DNA of 5,130 nt from Chitinophagaceae bacterium. GTDB taxonomy: Bacteria > Bacteroidota > Bacteroidia > Chitinophagales > Chitinophagaceae. Positions 1 to 5,004 of this stretch are shown here, piece after piece. The DNA lies in the NCBI GenBank assembly GCA_016721085.1, contig JADKJI010000059.1:1-5130 (forward strand). The letters are read 5' to 3'. The notes beneath the pieces were generated by a model. It saw only the letters and a program-made list of their open reading frames with translations, was not told where the DNA came from and ran no database searches. Within the stretch, counting starts at the first letter, position 1, and the number at the start of each line of letters is the position of its first letter. The position numbers were made by a program, and so were the translations under genes.

Positions 1-414
1 AATGGCGTAGAGTTTAAAGAATTGGGTGACGTTATTAAACTACAGAAGGGAAAGCAACTTAATAAAGAATTGCTAACCGAATCTGGAAAATATCCTGCGT
101 ATAATGGAGGCACTTCATACTCTGGGTTTACTGATAATTATAACTATGATGAAAACACAATCATTATAAGCCAAGGTGGTGCTTCTGCTGGTTTTGTCAA
201 TTTTGTTACAACAAAGTTTTATGCAAATGCACATTGCTATATAGTATTGCCTAAAATTGAAGTAGTTTCAAATAGATATGTCTATCATTTCTTGAAATTA
301 AATCAAGAAAAATTAACCGAAAAACAGCATGGGGCGGGAATACCTGCTTTAAGAACAGGCAAATTTTTAAAATATCTATCCCCATCCCACCACTCGAAAT
401 ACAAAACGAAATAG
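1..414 (+). CDS. hsdS: HsdS fragment: first target recognition domain (TRD1)
   Basis: This is the first readable piece of hsdS, open from base 1 and ending at TAG 412-414. It holds a Methylase_S-type TRD: VEFKELGDVIKLQKGKQL, then the YPAYNGG and IIISQGGASAG turns typical of these domains, and the closing GIPALRTGKFLK. The last 14 residues of this frame (after FLK, codon 370-372) are out of frame. One base lost in the AAATTTTTAAAATAT stretch moves the true reading to the next frame, where ISIPIPPLEIQNEIV follows. The TTG at 22 is unlikely to be the real start, because the frame runs on upstream with residues typical of the domain. Confidence 0.85.
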   Translation, partial: NGVEFKELGDVIKLQKGKQLNKELLTESGKYPAYNGGTSYSGFTDNYNYDENTIIISQGGASAGFVNFVTTKFYANAHCYIVLPKIEVVSNRYVYHFLKLNQEKLTEKQHGAGIPALRTGKFLKYLSPSHHSKYKTK

Positions 415-677
415 TAAAGACGCTAGACTTGTTCACTGAATTGGAAGCTGAATTGGAAGCTGAATTGGAAGCTAGGAAAATGCAATATTCGTTTTATAGA
501 GATTCGTTATTGGGTTTTGAAGGAAAAGAGGTGGAGTGGAAACCGCTGGGGGAAATTGGTGAATTTACCAGAGGAAAGCGATTCGTAAAAACAGATATGT
601 TACAGGAAGGGTCCTTCATTATGGCGAAATGTACACTCACTATAAGATATGGGCAAAAGAATCCAGGTCTTTTTTAG
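372..677 (+). CDS. hsdS: HsdS fragment: central conserved region and start of TRD2
   Basis: In its true frame from about 372 this reads ISIPIPPLEIQNEIVKTLDLF, then three ELEA units, then RKMQYSFYRDSLLGF, which is the coiled-coil spacer between the two TRDs. TRD2 begins with VEWKPLGEIGEFTRGKRFV. Family resemblance is lost after LQEGS near 612. About seven bases seem to be missing there, judged by my memory of related TRDs (a net -1 shift), so the frame to 677 is spurious after that point. The first possible start codon inside the fragment is TTG at 429, but it is more likely an internal part of hsdS than a separate gene. Confidence 0.8.
   Translation: MSIPIPPLEIQNEIVKTLDLFTELEAELEAELEARKMQYSFYRDSLLGFEGKEVEWKPLGEIGEFTRGKRFVKTDMLQEGSFIMAKCTLTIRYGQKNPGLF
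438..473 (+). repeat. Three perfect tandem 12-bp repeats GAATTGGAAGCT in the HsdS spacer
   Basis: Exact copies lie at 438-449, 450-461 and 462-473, each encoding ELEA, and are followed by RKMQY. They sit in the helical region joining TRD1 to TRD2. In EcoR124I and EcoR124II a four-residue repeat (TAEL) in the same place, present two or three times, sets the spacing of the half-sites at six or seven bases. By analogy the copy number here should set the spacer length in the target. The repeats keep the reading frame, so gain or loss of a unit would change specificity without breaking the protein. Confidence 0.92.
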
Positions 678-880
678 ATCCTGCTTTAGCTGCAAAGCTT
701 AGAACTGCCAAAACTGGTGATGTGGTCATTGTTGCTGCTGGTGAAACTATTGAAGATATTGGACAAGGAGTAGCATGGCTTGAAGATATTGTTATTCATG
801 ATGCCTGCTACGCATTATCTCAAAAATGCATCCAAACTATGTATCACATTTGCAAACAGATATTTTTCACTCGCAAATAA
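614..880 (+). CDS. hsdS: HsdS fragment: core of the second target recognition domain (TRD2)
   Basis: The frame from about 614 reads HYGEMYTHYKIWAKE, then LDPALAAKLRTAKTGDV, VIVAAGETIEDIGQGVAWL and DIVIHDACYA. This is a Methylase_S-type TRD that I recognise as a common one, and it continues the frame that ends near 612. GVAWL runs straight into EDIVIHDACYA, perhaps one or two residues shorter than relatives. After ALSQK, one A lost from the run at 822-826 puts the remaining residues to 880 out of frame; the true continuation is MHPNYVSHLQTDIFHSQIK. The DNA half-site cannot be read from sequence alone. Confidence 0.8.
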   Translation, partial: LHYGEMYTHYKIWAKESRSFLDPALAAKLRTAKTGDVVIVAAGETIEDIGQGVAWLEDIVIHDACYALSQKCIQTMYHICKQIFFTRK

Positions 881-1114
881 AAGACATATCTCATCAGGTA
901 AAATATCAGCGATTAATGCAGCTGGTTTAAGCAAAGCAAAATTCCTGTTCCGCCAATGAAAGAACAAAAACGTATTGCTTCTATCTTAGACAAATTCCAT
1001 GTTTTGGTAAATGATATATCTGTAGGATTGCCGGCTGAGATAAAAGCCCGCCGCAAGCAATACGAGTATTACAGAAATCGGTTGTTGAATTTTAAAAATG
1101 CAAGCAATGGATAA
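826..1114 (+). CDS. hsdS: HsdS fragment: end of TRD2 and distal conserved region
   Basis: Three short frames join here. Positions 826-882 give MHPNYVSHLQTDIFHSQIK, 882-941 give RHISSGKISAINAAGLSKAK, and 941-1114 give IPVPPMKEQKRIASILDKF followed by LPAEIKARRKQYEYYRNRLL. One A is missing at each of the two joins (runs at 879-882 and 938-941). The last part is the distal conserved helix, which mirrors the central one: LDKF...ARRKQYEYYR against LDLF...ARKMQYSFYR. The stretch between the LDxF and AR landmarks is four residues longer here, the length of one ELEA unit. Confidence 0.8.
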
Positions 1115-1178
1115 ATACAATATTGTGGCCGAAAACCAGAGAGCACTGTTGTTACAGAATCGAGACCATTTATAAAAG
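1107..1178 (+). CDS. hsdR: HsdR N-terminal leader, interrupted by a local frame change
   Basis: ATG 1107 opens MDKYNIVAENQ, close to the usual HsdR beginning (M..YNIVAEN). From about 1142 the neighbouring frame gives STVVTESRPFIK, and from 1179 the first frame returns with ETAYQTEDQLEKAFIQ. One base seems lost near 1140-1141, and two lost or one gained near 1178. Read straight on, the first frame hits TAA at 1173-1175. No Shine-Dalgarno sequence precedes the start, as usual in Bacteroidota. Confidence 0.7.
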
Positions 1179-2486
1179 GAAACAGCTTATCAAACAGAAG
1201 ATCAGTTAGAAAAAGCATTTATTCAGCAACTGCAAACCCAGGCTTACGAATATGTAACCATCACCACCGAGGCAGCACTTATCAATAATCTTCGCAACCA
1301 GCTACAAAAACTCAATAACTATAAATTCACCGATAACGAGTGGGATCATTTTTTTAAGAACAAAATAGCCAATCAAAACAGTGGCATAGAAGAAAAGACA
1401 GCTATCATACAGGAAGATCATGTACAACTCTTAACCTGTGATGATGGTACAGTAAAGAATATTTACCTGCTGGATAAATCGAATATTCACAACAATCAGT
1501 TGCAGGTTGTTAATCAATACGAAGTGGCGGAAGGGCAGCGGCCTAACCGATACGATGTTACCATTCTGGTAAATGGATTGCCGCTGGTGCATATTGAATT
1601 AAAGAAACGGGGCGTGGATATTAAAGAAGCATTCAACCAGATCAACCGGTATAACAGAGAATCATTCTGGAGTGGTTCAGGTTTGTTTGAGTATGTGCAA
1701 CTATTTGTAATATCCAATGGCACTTATACAAAGTATTACAGTAACACCACCAGGTTTTCGCATATTAAGGAACAAAGCCAAACTGTTGCAAAAAAAGGCA
1801 AGCGTACCAGCAACAGTTTTGAGTTTACCTCCTGGTGGGCAGATGCCAATAACAGGCCCATTACCGACCTGATGGACTTTGGCCGTACCTTTTTTGCCAA
1901 ACATACTTTATTGAATATCCTTTGCAGGTACTGCGTATTTACCACAGATAAGTTGTTGCTGGCCATGCGTCCGTACCAAATTGTAGCGACTGAACGTATT
2001 TTGGGCAGGATAAATGTTGCCAACAATTATAAAAGCTACGGAACCATTGATGCCGGAGGTTTTATATGGCATACTACCGGAAGCGGTAAAACGCTCACTT
2101 CCTTTAAAACAGCACAATTAGCCAGTAAATTAAGCTTTATAAATAAGGTACTCTTTGTGGTTGATAGAAAAGACCTGGACTATCAAACCATGAAGGAGTA
2201 TGATAAGTTTGAAAAAGGGGCGGCTAACAGTAATACCAGCACCTCTATTCTAAAAAAGCAACTGGGTAATCCTGCTGCTAACATCATCATCACTACTATT
2301 CAGAAGCTTTCTATTCTCATCAAGAAAGAAAAGAATCATTTGGTATTTAATCAGTCCATTATTATCATTTTTGATGAATGCCACCGGTCGCAGTTTGGGG
2401 GAATGCACACAGCTATCACCAAAGCATTTAAAAAGTACTTTCTGTTTGGCTTTACTGGTACTCCCATATTTCCAAAATGCCAGTAA
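1179..2486 (+). CDS. hsdR: HsdR fragment: RecB-like nuclease domain and first RecA-like helicase domain
   Basis: This is the longest unbroken piece of hsdR, open from ETAYQTEDQ at 1179 to TAA 2484-2486. It contains NRYDVTILVNGLPLVHIELKK, where D and the ExK pair (1554-1556 and 1596-1604) form the PD-(D/E)xK metal site that cuts DNA. The motor starts near LLLAMRPYQIVATERIL and has Walker A HTTGSGKT, then LFVVDRKDLDYQT, DECHRS (Walker B) and GFTGTPIF (motif III). The frame fails right after TPIF; only PKCQ follows. Two bases lost or one gained near 2472 restores NASNSNRPDLKTTEQAFG. The TTG at 1500 is internal, not a real start. Confidence 0.92.
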   Translation, partial: ETAYQTEDQLEKAFIQQLQTQAYEYVTITTEAALINNLRNQLQKLNNYKFTDNEWDHFFKNKIANQNSGIEEKTAIIQEDHVQLLTCDDGTVKNIYLLDKSNIHNNQLQVVNQYEVAEGQRPNRYDVTILVNGLPLVHIELKKRGVDIKEAFNQINRYNRESFWSGSGLFEYVQLFVISNGTYTKYYSNTTRFSHIKEQSQTVAKKGKRTSNSFEFTSWWADANNRPITDLMDFGRTFFAKHTLLNILCRYCVFTTDKLLLAMRPYQIVATERILGRINVANNYKSYGTIDAGGFIWHTTGSGKTLTSFKTAQLASKLSFINKVLFVVDRKDLDYQTMKEYDKFEKGAANSNTSTSILKKQLGNPAANIIITTIQKLSILIKKEKNHLVFNQSIIIIFDECHRSQFGGMHTAITKAFKKYFLFGFTGTPIFPKCQ

Positions 2487-2844
2487 TAGTAACCGGCCAG
2501 ATCTAAAAACCACTGAACAGGCATTCGGCAAAAAGCTGCATACATACACGATTGTAGATGCCATTAATGATAAGAATGTGCTGCCCTTCCGTATTGATTA
2601 TATACGGACAATGAAAGAAAAGGAAGATATCAAAGACAAAAAGGTTCGGGATATTGACCGGGAAAAAGCATTGGCAAAACCCGAACGTATTGGCAATGTT
2701 GTAACTTATATACTGGAACATTTTGACCAAAAGACAAAGCGCAACAGCAAGCCGTATAGCTTCACGTCACTCAAAAACATTTATGAAGTAGCCTCTGCTC
2801 AAGACCGCACCAAAGTGGAAGAAGTGAAGCAAAGATCCGACTGA
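2473..2844 (+). CDS. hsdR: HsdR fragment: link between the two helicase RecA-like domains
   Basis: This continues the preceding fragment: QNASNSN, LKTTEQAFGKKLHTYTIVDAI, VLPFRIDYI, REKALAKPERI, VTYILEHFDQKTKRNSKPYSF, ASAQDRTKVEEVKQRS. These residues join the first and second RecA-like domains in HsdR. The frame ends at TGA 2842-2844. One C lost near 2836-2838 restores RLSGFNSIFAVSSIDFAKTYY in the next frame (2838 to about 2951). In the same frame an ATG at 2371 could start a separate ORF, but residues before 2473 in that frame are only a shadow of the helicase domain. Confidence 0.85.
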   Translation, partial: QNASNSNRPDLKTTEQAFGKKLHTYTIVDAINDKNVLPFRIDYIRTMKEKEDIKDKKVRDIDREKALAKPERIGNVVTYILEHFDQKTKRNSKPYSFTSLKNIYEVASAQDRTKVEEVKQRSD

Positions 2845-3633
2845 GTGGATTCAACTCCATATTTGCTGTAAGTTCTATTGACTTCGCTAAGACTTACTAT
2901 AATGAATTTAGAAAGCAGCAACAGAAACTACCTGAGATTTCAAGACTTAAAAATAGCAACCATTTTCAGCTTTGCTGTAAACGATGATGACGAAGACGAT
3001 AATGTAATTGATGAAAACTCAGAAAGCACTGAGCAATTGAGTGCCACTGACAGAGATTTTTTGGATGCAGCAATCAGTGACTATAATCAGATATTTAAGA
3101 CAAACTATGACACATCAACAGATAAATTCCAGAATTATTACAAGGATGTATCATTAAGAATGAAGAACCGGGAGATTGATTTACTCATTGTGGTAAATAT
3201 GTTTCTCACCGGTTTTGATGCTACTACTTTAAACACACTTTGGGTTGATAAGAATTTGCGTTTGCATGGTTTGCTGCAGGCTTTTTCAAGAACGAACAGA
3301 ATTTTAAATTCAGTTAAAACTTTTGGTAATATTATTTGCTTCCGCAACTTGGAAAAAGCAACCAATGAAAGCATTGCACTGTTTGGTGATAAAGAGGCTG
3401 GAGGCATTGTACTGCTAAAAACTTTTGATGAATATTATAATGGGTATAACGACGGAAACAAGGATGTTCCGGGATATGTTTCCTTAGTTAATGAGCTCAC
3501 AAACAAATTCCAGGTAGGGGAACAAATTATAGGAGAACAAAATCAGAAAGAATTTATCAGACTTTATGGTTCTATTCTAAAGGCAAAAATATACTATCCA
3601 CTTTTGATGAGTTTACAGGTAAAGAAATACTAA
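2838..3633 (+). CDS. hsdR: HsdR fragment: second RecA-like helicase domain
   Basis: Positions 2838-2951 read RLSGFNSIFAVSSIDFAKTYY and on to EISRLK. An extra A in the run at 2949-2953 then shifts the frame, and IATIFSFAVNDDDED follows. After an acidic stretch come LDAAISDYNQIFKTNYDTS and FQNYYKDVSLRMKNREIDLL. MFLTGFDA (3199-3222) is helicase motif V, and LLQAFSRTNRILNSVKT carries motif VI with its arginines (QAFSRTNR 3277-3300). The end of the frame, after SILKAK, is out of frame: an A lost from the run at 3586-3589 turns the following IYYPLLMS into NILSTFDEFTGKEIL. The TTG at 2878 is not a credible start. Confidence 0.9.
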
Positions 3634-4031
3634 CTGAAAGAGATGTGCAGGATTATCACAGCATGTACATCAATCTATACCACGAATTCCGTAATAGAAA
3701 TACTGGTGATGCGGAGAATGTGAATGACGACATCGTATTTGAAATGGAACTCATCAAGCAGGTGGAGATCAATATTGATTACATATTGGAGTTGATCAGG
3801 AAATATCATGAAAGCCATCTGAAAGACAAAGAGATCATCATAAGTATCAATAAAGCCATTGACTCCAGTGTTGAATTAAGGAATAAGAAGGACCTGATAC
3901 AGAAATTTATTCAATCCCTTACTCCGGGTGCGAAGGTGGCAGATGACTGGCAAAGCTTTGTTGATAAGAAAAAGATGGAAGAGTTAGACCATATTATTGA
4001 AGAGGAAAAACTGGATAAGGACTTTTTTTAA
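3588..4031 (+). CDS. hsdR: HsdR fragment: C-terminal helical domain, incomplete
   Basis: In the restored frame this reads NILSTFDEFTGKEILTERD, DYHSMYINLYHEFRNRNTGD, NDDIVFEMELIKQVEINIDY, ELIRKYHESHLKDKEI, KAIDSSVELRNKKDLIQKFI and finally ELDHIIEEEKLDKDFF. This is the helical C-terminal part of HsdR, which in EcoR124I-type enzymes contacts the methylase core. Relatives as I recall them go on for about 50-60 residues, including an FRDG and an ILPPxSRF motif, before ending in an aromatic-rich tail. Neither motif is clear after 4031 in any frame. The stop follows a run of seven T (4023-4029), so a further indel is possible. Confidence 0.85.
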   Translation, partial: NILSTFDEFTGKEILTERDVQDYHSMYINLYHEFRNRNTGDAENVNDDIVFEMELIKQVEINIDYILELIRKYHESHLKDKEIIISINKAIDSSVELRNKKDLIQKFIQSLTPGAKVADDWQSFVDKKKMEELDHIIEEEKLDKDFF

Positions 4032-4176
4032 TAGGTTTTGGGATATCTCAAGTAGCGGATTAGAGTAATCTCATTCTTATATCCACAAAGTATCTTGCCC
4101 ATAACCGACTTTCAAACTTTAGAATATTTTTGGTGTATGGTGATGAACGGGTAGGTGAATTAAATAAAGTATAATT
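4032..4176 (+). other. Short AT-rich gap between hsdR and the DUF6615-like gene
   Basis: No open frame here gives a convincing protein. One frame reads NRFWDISSSGLE just after hsdR, and another reads STKYLAHNRLSNF. These could be worn remains of the missing HsdR tail (compare NxFRDG and ILPPxSRF in relatives), but the match is too weak to claim. The inverted repeat GATTA-GAG-TAATC at 4058-4070 has only a 5-bp stem and no T-run, so it is not a credible terminator. Confidence 0.4.
4125..4132 (+). promoter_or_regulatory. Possible Bacteroidota-type -7 promoter element
   Basis: TATTTTTG matches the Bacteroidota -7 consensus TAnnTTTG and lies 44 bases before the likely ATG at 4177. I find no good TTTG -33 element at the usual 19-21 base distance; the nearest TTG (4095-4097) is too far. 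In AT-rich DNA an eight-base match like this often arises by chance. If real, it would start a transcript for the DUF6615-like gene and the gene after it. Confidence 0.25.
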
Positions 4177-4237
4177 ATGCCTTTAATGCAATTTTCCAGA
4201 AGATGCAAACTATTTGAGAATTGCTACTGATATATAG

Positions 4238-4465
4238 CAACATGTTATAAGAAACCATCGAACGGGAAACCAAGCCAGAGAAATTGGCCTTACAAGCGAT
4301 ATTGTTTCAGAAATCGAAGACAATAGATTAGCATTTCCTAATATAGGCGTTTGGGCATTGGAAGCTAGAAATGAGAGGGAAAATGGCAATGACATGGACA
4401 TCTTTGTGGAGTCAAGTCAGGTCGATTTATTTGGTGGGCTCTACAAGCCAAGGTCCTTAATTTAG
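4238..4465 (+). CDS. Fragment: N-terminal part of the DUF6615-like protein
   Basis: This frame is open from 4238 to TAG 4463-4465. It reads QHVIRNHRTGNQAREIGLTSD, IVSEIEDNRLAFPNIGVWALE and ENGNDMDIFVESS, after which the sequence is out of frame. The T-S-D followed by I(V) and then ALEA, NE and G(N)DxD is an arrangement typical of small nuclease-like proteins, with D residues at 4391-4393 and 4397-4399 as candidate metal ligands. The true continuation is RFIWWALQAK in the frame of 4420. Confidence 0.55.
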   Translation, partial: QHVIRNHRTGNQAREIGLTSDIVSEIEDNRLAFPNIGVWALEARNERENGNDMDIFVESSQVDLFGGLYKPRSLI

Positions 4466-4521
4466 ATGGCACCTATCATGATATTACTGTATTGAGAAGT
4501 GGTGGAGAATACAGTGGATAA
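4420..4521 (+). CDS. Fragment: QAK core of the DUF6615-like protein
   Basis: Too short for most gene finders, this stretch reads GRFIWWALQAKVLNLDGTYHD and ITVLRSGGEY before TAA 4519-4521. Two tryptophans, the hydrophobic strand WWAL and the QAK triplet (4444-4452) are the best-recognised part of the protein. A base lost near 4511 changes the frame, and QWIKLNQLSINAG follows. I assign it to the same gene as the flanking fragments because the three parts are collinear and meet without gaps. Confidence 0.6.
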   Translation, partial: GRFIWWALQAKVLNLDGTYHDITVLRSGGEYSG

Positions 4522-4726
4522 AATTAAATCAACTCTCCATAAATGCCGGATGTGTAGTTCGATATCTTCTCTACAATGGGTTGGCTACTTTTCATTATAA
4601 TAGCTATGATATCTGTAATCGAAACTTTCATGAAGACCAATACGGTTGTTCGTTGGTTAAGATAGATGATGTTGAAAGAATTGTCTTGGCAGGACCAGCT
4701 AGTTTCATGACTTTCATCCAAACTTA
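4512..4726 (+). CDS. Fragment: central part of the DUF6615-like protein
   Basis: This frame reads QWIKLNQLSINAGCVVRYLLY, NGLATFHYN, YDICNRNFHEDQYGCSL and VKIDDVERIVLAGPAS, then FMTFIQT and TAG 4724-4726 out of frame. The YLLYNG and YGCSL motifs match what I recall of DUF6615 proteins (compare FYNY and WGCS). One T lost in the run at 4703-4705 restores FHDFHPNLAQPW. The opposite strand is also open here from 4721 to 4524, but its product resembles nothing and is taken as a shadow. Confidence 0.6.
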
Positions 4727-4990
4727 GCTCAACCTTGGCGCATCATTACATGCTGCTTGTTTGATACCAAAAAAGAAAGTGCAAATTTCTTTTCTGCCAC
4801 TCAGGTAAGGGAGGCTGTAAAAATTTATCCTCATTCATCTGGCAATACTGATATACTGAATGCAATATCGGATTCCCAACAATTGATGAATAATTTTACT
4901 GATAATGCAATAAATGAATTTTCTGAATCCGCTGAACATAAACCGGCATACCGGATTGTAATCAGATCAACAGTTTCTTTAAATAGATAA
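4706..4990 (+). CDS. Fragment: C-terminal part of the DUF6615-like protein
   Basis: In the restored frame this begins HDFHPNLAQPWRIITCCLFDT and continues with KKESANFFSATQVREAVKIYP, NTDILNAISDSQQLMNNFTDN and the end HKPAYRIVIRSTVSLNR, stopping at TAA 4988-4990. QPWRIITC corresponds to the PW...C segment I remember near the end of the DUF6615 core. The remaining polar, helix-rich 60 residues look specific to this protein. The TTG at 4757 is in frame but lies inside the conserved segment, so it is not the real start. The next gene begins 14 bases after the stop. Confidence 0.62.
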   Translation, partial: HDFHPNLAQPWRIITCCLFDTKKESANFFSATQVREAVKIYPHSSGNTDILNAISDSQQLMNNFTDNAINEFSESAEHKPAYRIVIRSTVSLNR

Positions 4991-5004
4991 TTAATAATTT
5001 TATT

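Larger units (their letters stand above)
1..1114 (+). pseudogene. hsdS: Type I restriction-modification specificity subunit HsdS, frameshifted, N-terminus off the left edge
   Basis: HsdS gives a type I R-M complex its DNA target: each of two target recognition domains (TRDs) reads half of a split site, and helical conserved regions hold them at a fixed distance and bind HsdM. The window opens in frame at NGVEFKELG, a usual start of TRD1, so probably only 10-20 N-terminal residues are missing. In order: TRD1 (1-~400), central helix with ELEA repeats and RKMQYSFYRDSLL (~400-515), TRD2 from VEWKPLGEIGEFTRG (~530-955), and a distal helix with ARRKQYEYYRNRLLNF. Five successive single-base losses break it, near 361-374, 605-617, 822-826, 879-882 and 938-941; restoring one base at each gives one protein of about 370-390 residues, normal for the family. 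The stop is TAA at 1112-1114. hsdM is expected upstream. Identity is firm; whether the breaks are real or sequencing errors is open. Confidence 0.93.
1107..4031 (+). pseudogene. hsdR: Type I restriction enzyme subunit HsdR (nuclease and DNA translocase), frameshifted and apparently short at the C-terminus
   Basis: HsdR binds the HsdM-HsdS methylase, pumps unmethylated DNA past it using ATP, and cuts it. Domains in order: N-terminal RecB-like nuclease with D (1554-1556) and ELK (1596-1604); RecA-like domain 1 with GSGKT (2079-2093), DECH (2373-2384) and TGTP (2454-2465); RecA-like domain 2 with MFLTGFD (3199-3219) and QAFSRTNR (3277-3300); then a C-terminal helical domain. It resembles the EcoR124I family. 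The start is probably ATG 1107, or the in-frame ATG 1098, both within the end of hsdS, so translation is probably coupled. Six frame changes occur near 1140, 1178, 2472, 2838, 2949-2953 and 3586-3590. The final frame stops after EEEKLDKDFF at 4031, about 50-60 residues short of relatives as I remember them. All catalytic motifs are intact. Family identity is certain; activity as written is not expected. Confidence 0.95.
4177..4990 (+). pseudogene. DUF6615-like protein with a nuclease-like D...QAK core, frameshifted
   Basis: Pieces in three frames join into one protein of about 270 residues. Positions 4238-4418 give NHRTGNQAREIGLTSDIVSEIEDN and NGNDMDIFVES; 4420-4512 give RFIWWALQAKVLNLDGTYHDI; 4512-4705 give YQW, INAGCVVRYLLYNG and YGCSLVKIDDVERIVLAGPA; 4706-4990 give HDFHPNLAQPWRIITCCLF and the tail. 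The order acidic residue, WWALQAK, YQ, YLLYNG, GCS, PWR resembles what I remember of DUF6615, whose function is unknown to me. DxD followed by QxK is reminiscent of a PD-(D/E)xK nuclease site, with Q in place of E. One base is lost near 4415-4420, 4511 and 4702-4705. The start is uncertain: ATG 4177 (MPL...) sits after an A/T-rich leader, but TGA 4228 and TAG 4235 block the region before 4238. The stop is TAA 4988-4990. Moderately sure of the family. Confidence 0.62.

Noticed and set aside
366..372. TTTAAAA in the right phase for a programmed -1 ribosomal frameshift in hsdS
   Set aside because: It fits the heptamer pattern and would join the two frames exactly, but four more -1 shifts follow in the same gene at sites without such heptamers. 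A lost base explains all five in the same way.
429..880. Two separate small genes in place of one hsdS
   Set aside because: The residues continue the same HsdS domains across the junctions, and neither has its own credible start or leader.
1701..2564. Several - strand open frames opposite hsdR
   Set aside because: They lie wholly opposite the nuclease and helicase domains, whose motifs are clear on the + strand; they are shadows.
4058..4070. Inverted repeat GATTA-GAG-TAATC after hsdR as a terminator
   Set aside because: The stem is only 5 bp, A/T-rich, with a 3-base loop and no T-run after it.
4524..4721. Open frame on the - strand opposite the DUF6615-like gene
   Set aside because: The product has no recognisable features, and the + strand frame across it reads as conserved protein collinear with its flanks.
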